A stretch of DNA of 64,000 nt from Galerina marginata. Lineage: Eukaryota > Basidiomycota > Agaricomycetes > Agaricales > Galerinaceae. Positions 1 through 11,555 of the stretch are shown piece by piece. Within the stretch, counting starts at the first letter, position 1, and the number at the start of each line of letters is the position of its first letter. The DNA is taken from NCBI GenBank assembly GCA_023014335.1, contig JAECYW010000003.1, positions 3,410,001 through 3,474,000 of the forward strand, read 5' to 3'. The translations under genes and the position numbers were made by a program. The notes beneath the pieces were generated by a model. That model was not told the origin of the DNA and made no database searches. It worked only from the letters and a program-made list of their open reading frames with translations.

Positions 1-640
1 CATTTAGCATCTTTTCTTTCTCTCCCTCCTCCCTCCTTTCTCTCCCTCCTTTCTCACTTCTCGACCCTCTTTACCTCCTCACGACTTGGTTAATGATACT
101 CTAGATAATGACCTTCAGATCCCAGACCCCAGACCAGACTAGCGGAGCGGATGTTATACAGTATGTACATACTCCACCATATGTTTTAAATTTTGTTACT
201 GCTACATCGTTTTTTAGTTACTCATGGATTGCGGAATACTATACTAGAGCACTGGATTTTTTTTCGTGACATTGGTGTTTGTTGGGATCTTGGTGATTTA
301 AGAATCTCATCGCGCCAGAGCCGCCAGATTTGCGCAGTCTTCCGGGTAGTGCTCTAAGCCTCTTTATCTTATTCTCAATTACCTTCTCATTGAACAAAAA
401 AAATGGTAGATAGGATGGAGCCTGCTGCTACCTGAGGTCTGAGAATTTTCGAAATTCTGGCAAGATTCTGGGGTCGGTCGCGGTTGTCTGAAATGCGGAG
501 GTTTTTAGCGGTGTTCATTTTTAGAGAATACGGGCGTTTATGCAGAGACTTTTAGGTTGTGAAGATACCTTTCCTCCGTTGCCTGCAGAGTTAACTGTAC
601 ATGTGCAGTCGACGATAATTGACGGATCCGGGATTAGATA
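1..640. other. Left edge without a gene
   Basis: The first 60 bases are pyrimidine-rich (runs of TTTCTCTCCCTCC). After that the stretch is AT-rich with no open frame that looks coding. The segment from about 480 resembles the 5' flank of the F-box gene at 8.5 kb (both contain GCGGAGGTTTTTAGC- or GCGGAAGTTTTTAGC-like words and a run about a root-like ACGGGCGTTTATG/GGACGTTTATA). It is therefore probably part of the duplicated unit of the array. Confidence 0.5.
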
Positions 641-651
641 TCTTTTGCTTA

Positions 652-657
652 CACGTG
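652..657 (+). promoter_or_regulatory. CACGTG box upstream of F-box gene 1
   Basis: The palindrome CACGTG sits in the 10-mer ACACGTGACT, 82 bp before the start codon at 734. The same 10-mer occurs at a similar distance before four other members of the array. CACGTG is the classic binding site of bHLH factors (Cbf1/Pho4 type), but binding here is inferred. Confidence 0.5.
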
Positions 658-733
658 ACTGGTTTATCTTCTTCCTGATCCAGGACCAGGAACCATCTCT
701 GAATTTCTCCTCAACTTGGCGACGACTTTTGAG

Positions 734-2355
734 ATGTCTGAGACGGTACGTATTGCAGAACACCCGCGACTTTCGTTGTGTTCACCACGACCTTACAGGG
801 GCTATCACGGTTGGTAGGCCCCCGATTCCACCTGCCACAAGATATCCTCTGGTACACTTTTTTTTTCGTCGTGCAGCCGCCTATCAACCATAAAAGGAGC
901 GCTGAGCACTCAGCTCTGAATAATCTGCGCCATCTGTCGCAAGTTTGCGCGTCTTGGCGAGAGCTGCTTCTTGCTTCTTCGTCGTTGTGGGGGATGGCCT
1001 TTGAATTAGACAAGCTTTCGCAAAAGACGTGCCACTGGAGAAATGAGGTGTTACGCAGGACCGGGAATTCACTGCTTGATATCCACTGTCATATCAGCGC
1101 CGAAGACAATGTTCTTGATCAAATTTTCAAGTCCCTCCTGGATGAACATTGGCCGAGAATACGGAAATTAGATGTAAAATTCAACGAATTCACCTTGACC
1201 GCCAAAGGCGAAAAATTTATGCAGGAAGCCATTAGCGCCTTTCGAAAGCCAGCAATTAATTTAAAATCTTTTGCGGTGAACCTGGGCAGATATTCACGCG
1301 ATATCTTCATAACCCCCAGCCTATTTGCAGACCAGGCGCCTGTATTGCAAGAATTCACGGGGTGCTCTTTCCGGATCGATCCACACAGACCTTGGTTTTC
1401 TAACCTCCGGATCCTCCGCATAGCATGTATCTGGACCGCTCATGAACTCCTTAACACAGTGGCTAGCATGCCACTTCTCGAAATTTTAGAATTCAATGAG
1501 GACGACGGCGGCAACGAAGCGGTGCTTGATCCGCCTGTGGTAGGAAGTGATCGACTGCCGCGCGCAGTACTACCCCATCTGAAGGAACTTGTTGTGCACC
1601 TGGGAACGGCGTTGGCGAAATACGTTGCTGTCTTGGAACGCCTCGTACCAGCACCAGGATTACGCTTCGCCTTAATATCCAGCCAACTTCCGTTCGCGGC
1701 AGATCTCATCCCTGTTCAACATGTGCTCCGTTCATACCTCCAACTTTCATTCAAAAATGAACTCCCACATGACCTCCAGATCATCATGGATAGGGATTAC
1801 ATCCTAGTTTACCTGTCAAAGGATTCCCGCAAGGTTACCTTCGAGTTCGAGTTCGACGATGATGTCCCAGATATGTCTTCTATACTCCTTGATCCTGTCA
1901 GCTTGATCTCGCTCGAGAATAGCACAAAGCTCTCCATCAATATCAATGGTGCTGCCTTAGCTGCAACCAATACGGCCTTATCACGAATCCTGTTGTCATC
2001 AGCCTCGATCAAGAAACTACATATCTCAGCCTACAGTCTACAGTTCCTTCTTTCCCTTTCACTGTCCACTGATACTATCCTCTTCCCCATCCTCGAACTT
2101 CTCCGACTCGACGGGCCACATAAACCAGGTCTCGTTCTTGACTTTCTCTCCCGAAGATACACCCGGAAGGCACCCATCCAAGCCCTCGATTTTGGCCAAT
2201 ACCAGCGGGTAGGCTCTTGTGATTTCCAATTCTTAGAGCAGTTTAATGGCTTGAGAGTCTGCTGGAAGGGCAATGGTGGTAGCATCGAGGAGTATACTTG
2301 CGGCAGCGGAAACGCCCAAGTTCTCGATTTCACTCAAAATTTGCCTGAACCGTAA
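734..2355 (+). CDS. F-box protein with leucine-rich C-terminal region (array gene 1)
   Basis: Probable substrate-recognition subunit of an SCF ubiquitin ligase. I place exon 1 at 734-745 (ATG, four codons), an intron at 746-798 (GTACGT...TTACAG) and exon 2 at 799-2355, giving about 522 aa. The start is chosen because every member of the array has an ATGTCNG... exon ending on GTACGT or GTAAGT at this point. An F-box lies at about residues 14-75: FHLPQDILWYTFFF, then LRHLSQVCASWRELLL and SSLWG, the usual LP..IL...F....LSQVC..WR...LW pattern. The rest has repeated LxxLxxLxL-like strands without clear repeat boundaries, as in many basidiomycete F-box/LRR proteins. The end, LDFTQNLPEP, is shared with paralogs 2 and 4. 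No defect is seen. The substrate is unknown. Confidence 0.85.
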
Positions 2356-2591
2356 GTTGCGAGTAGATACAGGACCTGCATTTACATAGTAGTTTTGCTC
2401 GGGCCCTCGGCCGCCCTTTGGACATCCTACCCTACTTCCCGGCCTGCGACCTTGGTGGGTGGGCTACGGCACCTATAACCACTCGAGTAGGAGATAATGG
2501 ATCTCTCTCAGCGGCTCCTCGATCCAAAACTTCATCGTCTTGGAATAATTTAGATTTGTTTCCACCTTTGTACATCTCCTTTTCACCTCTA

Positions 2592-2597
2592 CACGTG
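2592..2597 (+). promoter_or_regulatory. CACGTG box upstream of F-box gene 2
   Basis: The core is in ACACGTGACT, 103 bp upstream of the ATG at 2695. It is followed by TCTGTTTGCCTTCCAGAT, a block also conserved upstream of array genes 4 and 5. Confidence 0.5.
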
Positions 2598-2694
2598 ACT
2601 CTGTTTGCCTTCCAGATGAGGGAAATACATTGGTGACTGTACCGCACGTCTCTCCACAGCTTGCAAGACAACTTGCCCAACAACTCCGTCAAAG

Positions 2695-4306
2695 ATGTCC
2701 GAGACGGTACGTATTTCGGAACACTCAGAACTCAGTTGTGTTCAACACATCCTTCCAGAAATCCGCGGCTCCAGCGATCTCTAGATTGCCCAAAGATGTC
2801 CTCTGGCACACATTTTATTTCGTCGCTCAGATGTCAGAGCCCTACTCTGGTGTCCCCTCGTCCCTCATTGACCTTCGCTGCGTGTCGCAAGTTTGTGCGT
2901 CCTGGCGAGAATTGCTCCTTGCTTCTTCGTCGCTGTGGGGGATGGCCATTGAATTAGACAAACTTTCGCAGGGGACATGCCACTGGAGAAACGAGGTGTT
3001 ACGCAGGACCGGGAAATCGTTGCTCAATATCCGCTGTCACCTCACCGACAGCAGCGCTTTGGATGTTCTTGATCATTTTTTCGCGTCGTTCCTGGACGAA
3101 CATTGGCCAAGAATACGACACTTGGATATCGAGTTGAACGGATTTGGGGGCGATAAATTTTTGAAGGAGGCCATTAGCGCATTTCAAATGCCGGCACATA
3201 ATTTGGAATCCTTTACGGTGAACTTGGGCGCATCCTCAGACGAGTTTTACTCCAGAACCTTCAGGCTATTTGCAGACCACGCGCCGGTATTACAAGAATT
3301 TACAGGGTACCTCTTCCGAGTCTATCCACGGAAGCCATGGTTTTCTAACCTCCGCGTCCTTCGTATAACCTGTCTATGGACCGCTCGTGAACTCCTTGAC
3401 TCATTGGTTAGCATGCCATTTCTCGAAATTTTACAGCTCATCGAGGGCGGCAACGGCGAGGGAGAGGGAGTGGTGCTTGATCCACCTGTGGTCGGTAGAG
3501 ATAGCCTGCCACGCGCAGTATTACCTCAACTCAAGGAACTCGAGGTGTATCTGGTAGCGGCATTGGCGAAACACATTGCAGTCTTGGAACACCTCGTACC
3601 CGCACCAGGACTACAGTTTGACTTAAAATCCGACGTACTCTCCCTCGCTTCAGCAGATCCCGTCGCTGTTCAACGTGTCCTTTGTTCATATCTCCAACTT
3701 TCATTCAAAAATGAGCTCCCAAATGATGTCAAGATCGTTGTGGATACGGATTACATCCTAGTTTACCTGTCAAAGGATCCCCGCAAGTTCACCTTCGAGT
3801 TCGAGTTCCACCACGATGTGCCGGATATGTCCATATTCCTCGAGCCTATCACCTTAATCTCGCTCGAGAATAGCGCAAAGCTCTCCATCAATATCAATGG
3901 TGTTCCCTTAGCTGCAACCGATACCGCCTTATCGCGCATCGTGTTGTTGTCAGCCTCGATCAAGGAACTACATACCACGGCCTACAGCCTGAAGTTCCTT
4001 CTTTCCCTTTCAATGTCCACAGATACCATCCTCTTCCCCATCCTCAAACTTCTCCGACTCGACGGGACACAAGAAGTAGCTCCTGTTCTTGACTTTCTCT
4101 CTCAAAGATACATGCAGGAGGCACCCATCCAAGGCCTCGATTTTTGCCAATACCAGTGGGCACGCTCTTGTGATTTTCAATCTTTAGAGCGGTTTAATGA
4201 CTTGAGAGTCTTCTGGAAGGGCAACGGTGGTAGCACCAAGGAGTATACTTGCGGCAGTGGGAATGCCCAAGTTCTCGATTTCACTCAAAATCTGCCTGAA
4301 CCATAA
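2695..4306 (+). CDS. F-box protein with leucine-rich C-terminal region (array gene 2)
   Basis: Second intact member. Exon 1 is 2695-2706 (MSET), the intron is 2707-2758 (GTACGT...TTCCAG), and exon 2 is 2759-4306, giving about 519 aa. The F-box is at about residues 12-75 (RLPKDVLWHTFYFVAQ, then LRCVSQVCASWRELLL and SSLWGMAIELDKLSQ). The N-terminal linker AAPAIS differs from gene 1 and resembles gene 3, but from residue ~70 onward it follows gene 1 closely and ends in the same QNLPEP. An SCF adaptor role is inferred from the F-box family. The promoter patch and about 250 bp of 3' flank (TAAGCTGCGAGTAGATACAG onward) are also shared with paralogs, so the duplicated unit includes flanking DNA. Confidence 0.85.
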
Positions 4307-4698
4307 GCTGCGAGTAGATACAGTATATGTGTGTTTATAAAGTGTTTTTGCTCTGCATCCTACTCTCCTTCCTAGGAAAGAAACTCTGTCTAATTGATCT
4401 TAATTGAGTCCCTGTGAATGCCAGGGTTCGACAAAGCGCGCCCAAGTTTATTGACGACACATTTTACCCAGGACATCTCTAATTGCATAACTAAGTCTTG
4501 AGGCTTTCATTAGGATCAGAGTTCTGAGACTGACAATTTGACCGTAAAGGAGAACCTCGTCGCGTCAATTTTAAATTCAATTAACGCGAGAATCCTGATC
4601 ACGTGTAAGTTTAAACTCCGAAAGCGTGCAGCTGCCACTGCAGCACTGTTCGAACTCTCTAAGTCAATCTTTCGGCCGTATTCATCTTCTATTTTTCA

Positions 4699-4790
4699 CT
4701 TACAGCTCTTTTCAAAGTTATACGGAATCGCGAAAAAAACAAAACGTCATGTTGGCTTTGTTTGTCAACGGCCTGACAGGACCCCGGAAC
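4699..4790 (+). repeat. Inverted repeat, left arm (92 bp)
   Basis: CTTACAGCTCTTTTCAAAG... to ...GACAGGACCCCGGAAC, repeated in reverse complement at 6230-6321 with only a handful of mismatches. Both arms start at what looks like a splice acceptor (CTTACAG) preceded by a GTAAGTTT donor, and both keep the frame LFSKLYGIAKK.KRHVGFVC. The arm therefore looks like a duplicated exon rather than a transposon end. I found no target-site duplication. Confidence 0.75.
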
Positions 4791-6229
4791 TCATACGCAT
4801 GCTTTTCCGTCCCTTCCTTCTACTTAGAATAAAGGCCAGCTTGCCCACATCTTCCCCTGTTGCCGATGTCTTCACGATGACGCCTGAGGCCTGAGGGCCC
4901 AAGTTTTCGTTCTTTACAAGTTCTTTATGTCATATTTATCTCTCCTCCATCGACTTCATGATATCTGTGTTGCCGCACTTCACGTCGAAGAAATGAGACC
5001 GACTTCGGGAAGTCCAACAACAAGGGTTCAAACAAAAGAGATCAAGCCTAACCTTGATAAGACTTAGAAGGGTACAAAAAGCATACCCCTGTGAAGACGC
5101 ACAACAATTTTTGTATCTAACGGGGCAGTGGGGCACCCGAGTATAAGAGCAAGGGCCTGGTGAGCATGCATTACTTTTTCACCGCTTGATCACTGGCATT
5201 CTAACGCCACTTACTTTTCTCCAGGACAAATGATACTTCTGTTGCCGAAAGTGTTGTGGAATGCCAGGGACACGATAAGATGTCGCAAGGCGCATACATT
5301 GCTGAACGACTGCGGGAAGGTTCCCTCTTTCATGCTATTCGAATTGAGCGAGGGCTATGGTACGCATATTTTGTGCATCTCCTCTCAGATTTTTGTCCTT
5401 ATTTCCTCCCAGTGAAACTACAGCTCACCAGTGCCATTACAGGATCTTTTCTGCAGACCATATCATCCGTTTTTCACGACCCTTGAGTGTTTTCCCTTCC
5501 GTTCGGGTTGTCTGTGGATTGCTAATCTTCCTCTTACTTCGCCGTACCCTACTCGCCCAATTCCCCTGCGATTTTTTCCCCAACCATATCGACTTCGCGC
5601 GTGGCACTTCTAAGCTTCTTCCACACCCACAGGATCGCTCCAGACTCGGACGGTGCAATGGGTTCCGTTGATTGAAAGACGTTAGCCCAGTTTCCTTCCC
5701 CGTCTCGCCAACGCCGACCGTGTCTCGTGTGGTGCATCTTTGAGCGATGTTGAATGGCAAAACCGACCGGCCGAGCACGACCACGCCGCCTCTATCATTA
5801 TTGACGTTACTTTCCTTCACGCTTTTTTTGAGCAGAGGTTTGTGGAAGGTGAGTATGTCCGTATTGGGTGGGGAAAGCAAGGAATCATTGCCAGGAGGAA
5901 TTCATGTGGTGCTTCCATTCCCAAAATCGACGAGCGATCCACTAGTCATACGCCATCCTTTGAAACAAATCCAGGTCCAGAGCAAGTAGTCACTGAGTAG
6001 ATATTGAGCAAACGAGTTTAGATCATGCAACACAGACTCAGTTCCAATAAGCCTGTCTCGCGTCGTTGTCATGAGAAACTTTGATATCAATCAAAGCATG
6101 TAGTAATTACTCAAGCTTAGATTCAACCCAGACCTTGTAATGACAATGGCATCCGTAAGATCCGTTCAGAGCAAGGTGCTACAAGGCCGCGGCAGGGGAC
6201 GAACAGACGCGTCGGCACGAGTTTCCGTG

Positions 6230-6321
6230 GTTCCGGGGTCCTGTCAGGCCAGTGACAAACAAAGCCAACATGACGTTTTATTTTTTTCGCGATTCCGTAT
6301 AGCTTTGAAAAGAGCTGTAAG
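6230..6321 (-). repeat. Inverted repeat, right arm (92 bp)
   Basis: Reverse complement of the arm at 4699-4790. It ends about 170 bp before the start of array gene 3, the only intact array member lacking the ACACGTGACT promoter patch. Whatever rearranged this spacer may therefore also have replaced the promoter of that gene. Confidence 0.75.
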
Positions 6322-6490
6322 GCCTCGGCGTCTCTTATCAAAATTCAAACTTACAGCTGCTAAAGTTGAAATTGTAGGCATAGCGCTAAAACTGCATACT
6401 TCCTTCGTCTGAAGACCTGAAGAGGCGCCGTTGAGGTGTGCCCGCCTAAGGCAAAGTACGCATAAGTTTGCAACACATCCCTCGACGAAG

Positions 6491-8134
6491 ATGTCGGAGG
6501 CGGTAAGTGTTCTAGACCATCAACAATTTGTTGCATTCAACACACCCTTCCAGCGGTCGACGGCTTCAGCGATTTCTCAATTGCCCGAAGACATCCTCTG
6601 GCACACATTTTATTTCGTCGCTCAGACCTCAAAGTCCTACAATTGCGACCCCTCGGCCCTCATTGACCTTCGCTGCGTGTCGCAGGTTTGTGCGTCCTGG
6701 CGAAGATTGCTTCTTGCTTCTTCTTCGCTGTGGGGGATGACCATCGAATTAGAACAGTTTGGACAGAGGACGTGCTACTGGAGAGAGGAGGTGTTACGCA
6801 GGACCGGAAACTCTTTGCTTGACATCCAGGGGTGCATCGACACCAGGGATAGTGATGTACTTGAACGACTTTTCGCGTCACTCCTGAACGACCACTGGTC
6901 CAGAATACGAACACTAAATCTCTGGATAGACGGTGAGAGACGAGGCCACCAAATCATGGGTCCAGCTATGAGTAGCGCCTTTCAAAAGCCAGCACCTTGT
7001 TTGGAATTCTTTGCCGTGGATTTGGACATTGATCCATTCGATTTTTCATCAACTACATTTCGACTATTTGCAGATCAGGCGCCTAGACTGCAAGAATTTA
7101 TTTGCCCGTACTTCTTCCGACCTCGTCCGCAGAAGTTATGGCTGTCGAATCTCCGTGTACTCGAATTCACCTGTCATTGGACGGCTCGTGCGCTCCTCGG
7201 CACACTGGCTAACATGCCATTGCTAGAAAGTTTACAGGTCACAGAAGAGGAGGATGAGGAGTGGGAAGATATTGGCCTGCATGCGAAAGGAAGAACTGGC
7301 CTGCCGCATGTAACACTGCCACGACTCAAGCGTCTTTCCGTGAACCCAGGTATGATATTGCAAACGTACTTTGCAGTCTTGGAACACCTTGTACCGGCAC
7401 CAGGACTTTATTTTAGCATAAACACCAATGCAATCCCCCTCGTTGACGCCGATTTTACAGCCATTCAACAGATCTTCCGCTCATATCTCCATATTTCATT
7501 CAAGGCAAAATATCCTACCTATCTCAAGATTATCCGGAAGAAAGATGTTATCATCATTGACATGTCCAGGGGCTCCTACAAGTTTGACTTCTATCTCACT
7601 TCTTTATGCGGGGAAGAAAATCAAGATCCATATGTGGCCATGTTCGGAACGTTCCTCGAGACTCTCAGGTCGATTTCATTCGAGTATACCACAAAATTCT
7701 TCCTGGGTATTCATGCTGGTGCTTTAGGACCCACCAAAACGACCTTAAACAGTATCGTATCATCAATGGCTTCAATCGAAGAATTACGTGTGACGGCTGA
7801 CAGTTTGCAACTTCTTCTCTCCTTTCCTACAGCGACAGGGCATATCCTCTTTCCCCTACTCAAAACTCTGCAACTCGTCGGGCATTGCGATGTAGCTTTG
7901 CTGCTTGGTTTTCTCACTCCAAGGCATGCGCTAGAATTGCCGATTCGATTTCTTGAATTTTTTCCTAGCGAGTCACAGCCAGAATTCTTTCGCGATTTTC
8001 GCGATTTTCGCCCTCTGGAGCAGTTTGACGGCTTGAAAATCACTTGGTCGCCTTGTCGCAAGGATGACGTGCATGAATATATTTGCGGTAGCGGAAATCC
8101 CAATATTCTCTACTATTATGCTGAGCTGGCGTAG
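6491..8134 (+). CDS. Divergent F-box protein (array gene 3)
   Basis: Most diverged member of the array. Exon 1 is 6491-6502 (MSEA), the intron is 6503-6553 (GTAAGT...TTCCAG), and exon 2 is 6554-8134, giving about 530 aa. The F-box spans about residues 12-75 (QLPEDILWHTFYFVAQ, LRCVSQVCASWRRLLL, SSLWGM). The C-terminal half keeps the family layout but differs strongly in sequence. It ends CGSGNPNILYYYAELA instead of QVLDFTQNLPEP. Its upstream region is unlike the other members and lacks the CACGTG patch, so it may be regulated differently. SCF adaptor function is inferred from the F-box. No frame defect is seen. Confidence 0.83.
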   Translation: MSEAVSVLDHQQFVAFNTPFQRSTASAISQLPEDILWHTFYFVAQTSKSYNCDPSALIDLRCVSQVCASWRRLLLASSSLWGMTIELEQFGQRTCYWREEVLRRTGNSLLDIQGCIDTRDSDVLERLFASLLNDHWSRIRTLNLWIDGERRGHQIMGPAMSSAFQKPAPCLEFFAVDLDIDPFDFSSTTFRLFADQAPRLQEFICPYFFRPRPQKLWLSNLRVLEFTCHWTARALLGTLANMPLLESLQVTEEEDEEWEDIGLHAKGRTGLPHVTLPRLKRLSVNPGMILQTYFAVLEHLVPAPGLYFSINTNAIPLVDADFTAIQQIFRSYLHISFKAKYPTYLKIIRKKDVIIIDMSRGSYKFDFYLTSLCGEENQDPYVAMFGTFLETLRSISFEYTTKFFLGIHAGALGPTKTTLNSIVSSMASIEELRVTADSLQLLLSFPTATGHILFPLLKTLQLVGHCDVALLLGFLTPRHALELPIRFLEFFPSESQPEFFRDFRDFRPLEQFDGLKITWSPCRKDDVHEYICGSGNPNILYYYAELA

Positions 8135-8417
8135 ATAGAGTCCAAACTGTAACACTTGACGTTTCTAGACGAATTGGTTCATCGGACATCGCTCAGCAGC
8201 GAGGATAGGTTCAGTCGTGGCTTTGTCTGGAGCGCGGAAGTTTTTAGCAGTGTTCAATGTTCATCTCTAAAGTAAATCTAAAGTAAGGACGTTTATACTG
8301 GATCTTGGGTTTTATTGTACCTTTCCTTCAGAATTTTTGTTGTCCATTGCCTGCAAATCTGTCGAGTCGAAATCGACGCTAAGCCTCCAGAGCGATTCGA
8401 TTACTTCCCCCCTCGTA

Positions 8418-8423
8418 CACGTG
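8418..8423 (+). promoter_or_regulatory. CACGTG box upstream of F-box gene 4
   Basis: In ACACGTGACT, 76 bp before the ATG at 8494. The surrounding block (TTACTTCCCC...CTCGTACACGTGACT, then CTTCCAGATCGAGGAAATACC-like sequence) is nearly identical to the one before array gene 5, showing that these two promoters come from a recent duplication. Confidence 0.5.
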
Positions 8424-8493
8424 ACTCTGTTTGGTTTCCAGATCGAGGAAATACCTTTTAAGTACTGCACTTCTCTCCATAACTTAATCGAAG

Positions 8494-10151
8494 ATGTCCG
8501 GGACCGGCGAGATGGTACGTAGTTCAGAACACTCGCGATTTCCGTTGTGTTCAACACATCCTTAATACAGAGGTTATCATCGCTGCTAGCCCCCCGATTC
8601 CACCTGCCACAAGATATCCTCTGGTACACATTTTATTTCGTTGTGCAGCGGCCGGTCAACCATTCCAGCCTGAGAAGCCCTTCTAAGCACTCAGCGTTGA
8701 ACAATCTGCGCCATCTTTCGCAAGTTTGCGCGTTGTGGCGAGGATTGCTCCTTAGTTCTTCGTCGCTGTGGGGGATGGTAATTGAATTAGACAAGCTTTC
8801 GCAAAGGACGTGCCACTGGAGAAACGAGGTTTTACGCAGGACCGGGAACTCACTGCTTAATATCCATTGTGATTTCAGAACCGAGTGCACTGATGTTCTC
8901 GCACAATTTCTCGCGTTGCTCCTGGACGAACATTGGCCAAGAGTACGAAATTTGGATATAGAATTGTTGGGATTATTTACCACCGAAGGTGATAAATTCA
9001 TGCAGAAAGCCATTAGCGCCTTTCAAAAACCAGCAATTAATTTGGAATCCTTTTCGGTGAAGCTGGGCACAACTACATGCGAGATTTCCTCCATAAACAC
9101 CAGACTATTTGCAGACCAGGCCCCTGTATTGCAAGAGTTTACAGGGTATTCATTCCGAATCTATCCACAGAGGTCATGGTTTTCTAAGCTCCGTGTCCTC
9201 TGCCTAACTTGTCTCTGGACCGCTCATGAACTCCTCGCCACACTGGCTGGCATGCCACTTCTCGAAATTTTAGACTTCAACGAGGATGACGACGACGAAG
9301 ATGGATCGGTGCTTGATCCGTCTGTGGTCGGAAGGGACAATCTGCCGCGCGTAGTACTACCTCAACTCAAGAAACTCGGTGCGGTTACGGGAGAGGCGTT
9401 GGTGAAATACATTGCCGTCCTGGAACGCATCGTGCCAGCACCAGGATTACGCTTCAGCTTAATATCCTGCGTAGTCTCGCTTGCTCCGGCAGATCTCATC
9501 GCTGTTCAACGTGTTCTCTGTTCTTACCTCCAACTTTCATTCAAAAACGAGTCCCCAGATGACCTCTACATCGTCATGACTGGCTATCATGTCCTTGTTT
9601 CCTTGTCGAAAGGTTCCCACAGGTTTTCCTTCGAGTTTGAATTCGACGGTGATGACGGTGATGTCCCGGATATAACCACACTCCTCGAGCCTATCAGCTT
9701 GATCTCGCTTGAGTACACTACAATTCTCACCATCGACATTGATGGTGTTCCCTTCGCTGCAACCGATACGACGTTACCGCGCATCCTTCTATCATCAGCT
9801 TCAATCAAGGAACTCAATATCACAGCCTATGGTCTAAATCTCCTTCTTTCCCTTTCAATGTCCACTGATAACATCCTCTTCCCCATCCTCCATCTCCTCC
9901 GTCTCAACGGGCCACATGAAGCCGGTCCCATTCTTGACTTTCTCTCTCGAAGATACGCGCAGGAGGCACCCATCCAATGCCTCAATTTTTCCGAATACCA
10001 GCATGAAGGCTCTTGTGATTTTCGCTCTTTAGAGCAGTTTAATGGCTTGAAGGTCCGCTGGGCAGGCACTGGTGGTAAAACCAAGAAGTATACCTGCGGC
10101 AGCGGAAATCCCCAAGTCCTCGACTTCACTCAAAATTTGCCTGAACCGTAA
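8494..10151 (+). CDS. F-box protein with leucine-rich C-terminal region (array gene 4)
   Basis: Intact member of about 533 aa. Exon 1 is 8494-8514 (MSGTGEM), the intron is 8515-8570 (GTACGT...ATACAG), and exon 2 is 8571-10151. The F-box is at about residues 15-85 (FHLPQDILWYTFYFVVQ, then LRHLSQVCALWRGLLL and SSLWGMVIELDKLSQ). It shares the seven-codon first exon and the linker RPVNHS with gene 5, so genes 4 and 5 are the closest pair. An acidic patch (NEDDDDEDG) occurs at mid-protein, where the paralogs have shorter acidic runs. It ends QNLPEP. Role inferred: SCF ubiquitin-ligase substrate adaptor, cytosolic or nuclear. Confidence 0.85.
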
Positions 10152-11546
10152 GTTGCGAGTAGATACAGTATATCGCGTGAGCGAAAGAGGCTACTTGCAG
10201 AGGAGGAAGCCCTGCTAGCATGGTTGCCTGTATGTTCATTTTGGAGTATAATATTGAGAAGACCAGGATGAATTTCTGTCGGGGAGAATTCCCTCGATCA
10301 CGATGTATTAAACCTGGCAGCTCTCATTCCGTCCAGTAATCGCTCCCTAGGTCATGAAAAATCCTTTCGTATCGTCGCTGTCACCCATGATGTTCCCTGA
10401 GGTAACAACTGAAGATTGTATTGGGGCCATCGGAGTCGTGTCAATTGTACCACATTTTAGTTTGTTGAGTAGGCCATGTAGACCCTGAAATTGGAGAACT
10501 TTATTGGATTTCTAGACAATGACCAGATCAGAAGGGCAAGCACGTAGTTATGTGGATGAAGGCTACCTGGTATCGAACGACACGTCACCCAGAAGTGCAA
10601 GCGGCTGCAAAAAATAGTGTTTCGAGTTTTTCTTCAAACGGGTTTTGTGAATAGGCACATCAATCACCTTTTGAAGGAAATAAGGAAACATACCGGTTGA
10701 ATCCAACTCAGAGTGCACCATCTTATAAGGTAGACCGATGACAGCTTTCTCTTTGGACCCATTGGCTTTGCGAGCATGCGAGGTCCCGACGGCGAGAGCT
10801 CTCGACTTGACGATATCTGCAATTCCGAGGCCTACAAAACAAAGGATGCGTGGTCGATACGGCTCAATTTTGTCAAGCAATGCCAGTACACCCCCGACCT
10901 GCTCGGTCTTCGATAATTCGGTTGCCTGAAATCGGGTATTTCAGGTAAAAGTGCAAAAAGAAAGGCGTCAATACTCACTGTTGCTGCCAGTCGGACGATC
11001 AGTGAGGTTTGTCTGGGTGGGATATGTCACAATTAAGATTGAACGTGAAATGATAGAAATCGCCTACCAGTCCGATAGAAACTGATAGAAAACAACTTCG
11101 GAAGAGAGGTGTCTTCTCTTTGTATCGAGTCGTCGAGAAGTCAGACCTGAAGGAAGGGAAGAGGTTCAATTTGTGCCACGGGGGAGCATACACCAAGAAA
11201 GTCGACTTGCCTGATTCGTGAAGGCAACTCCAGAAGTGATGTGATTGTTAGGATTTCCGAAATGATGTCCTATTTCTGCGGATTTTTTTGCCAGGGCTGA
11301 AAGAAATATCAGAGATACTTCAGTCATCTGGGCTTAAAAAACCGACTTGATTCTGCAAAATACGACTGGATTTGTAGGTCAGGTCTTCAAGAGGTGGTAA
11401 AAACGAAAGATGTAGCTTACTATCAAGCCCAATGTCCAGATTGTCGTTACTTCCTCGCAAGTGTTCATATACACTTACTTTGCTTGAGCCTACAATTTTT
11501 TAGCACTGCGCAGAGAATCATGCGGCATACAAATACCAACCTGAAG

Positions 11547-11555
11547 CTTTTAGAG
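11547..11555 (+). repeat. 9-bp target-site duplication, left copy
   Basis: CTTTTAGAG directly precedes the MITE. An identical copy follows the element at 12229-12237. Confidence 0.9.

Larger units (their letters stand above)
4307..6490. other. Gene-poor spacer with an inverted duplication and exon-like fragments
   Basis: This 2.2-kb spacer separates array genes 2 and 3. Its first 200 bp is duplicated 3' flank of the F-box unit (it matches the region after gene 5). The rest holds the 92-bp inverted repeat listed separately. At 5224-5372 there is an open stretch after a CTCCAG acceptor that reads TNDTSVAESVVECQGHDK and ends at a possible donor TG|GTACGC. It looks like a stray exon of an unrecognised gene. 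Several overlapping frames here have no convincing start, and I call no gene. Confidence 0.45.

Noticed and set aside
2630..2758. Upstream extension of F-box gene 2 to a longer N-terminus (558 residues)
   Set aside because: It would read through the intron that is conserved in position in all array members. The short MSET exon is preferred.
5437..5880. 147-codon minus-strand open frame
   Set aside because: No start context, motif or paralog. It lies in a rearranged spacer.
4699..6321. The 92-bp inverted repeat as ends of a 1.6-kb TIR transposon
   Set aside because: No target-site duplication, arms start at splice-acceptor-like sequence and keep a reading frame, and no transposase lies between.
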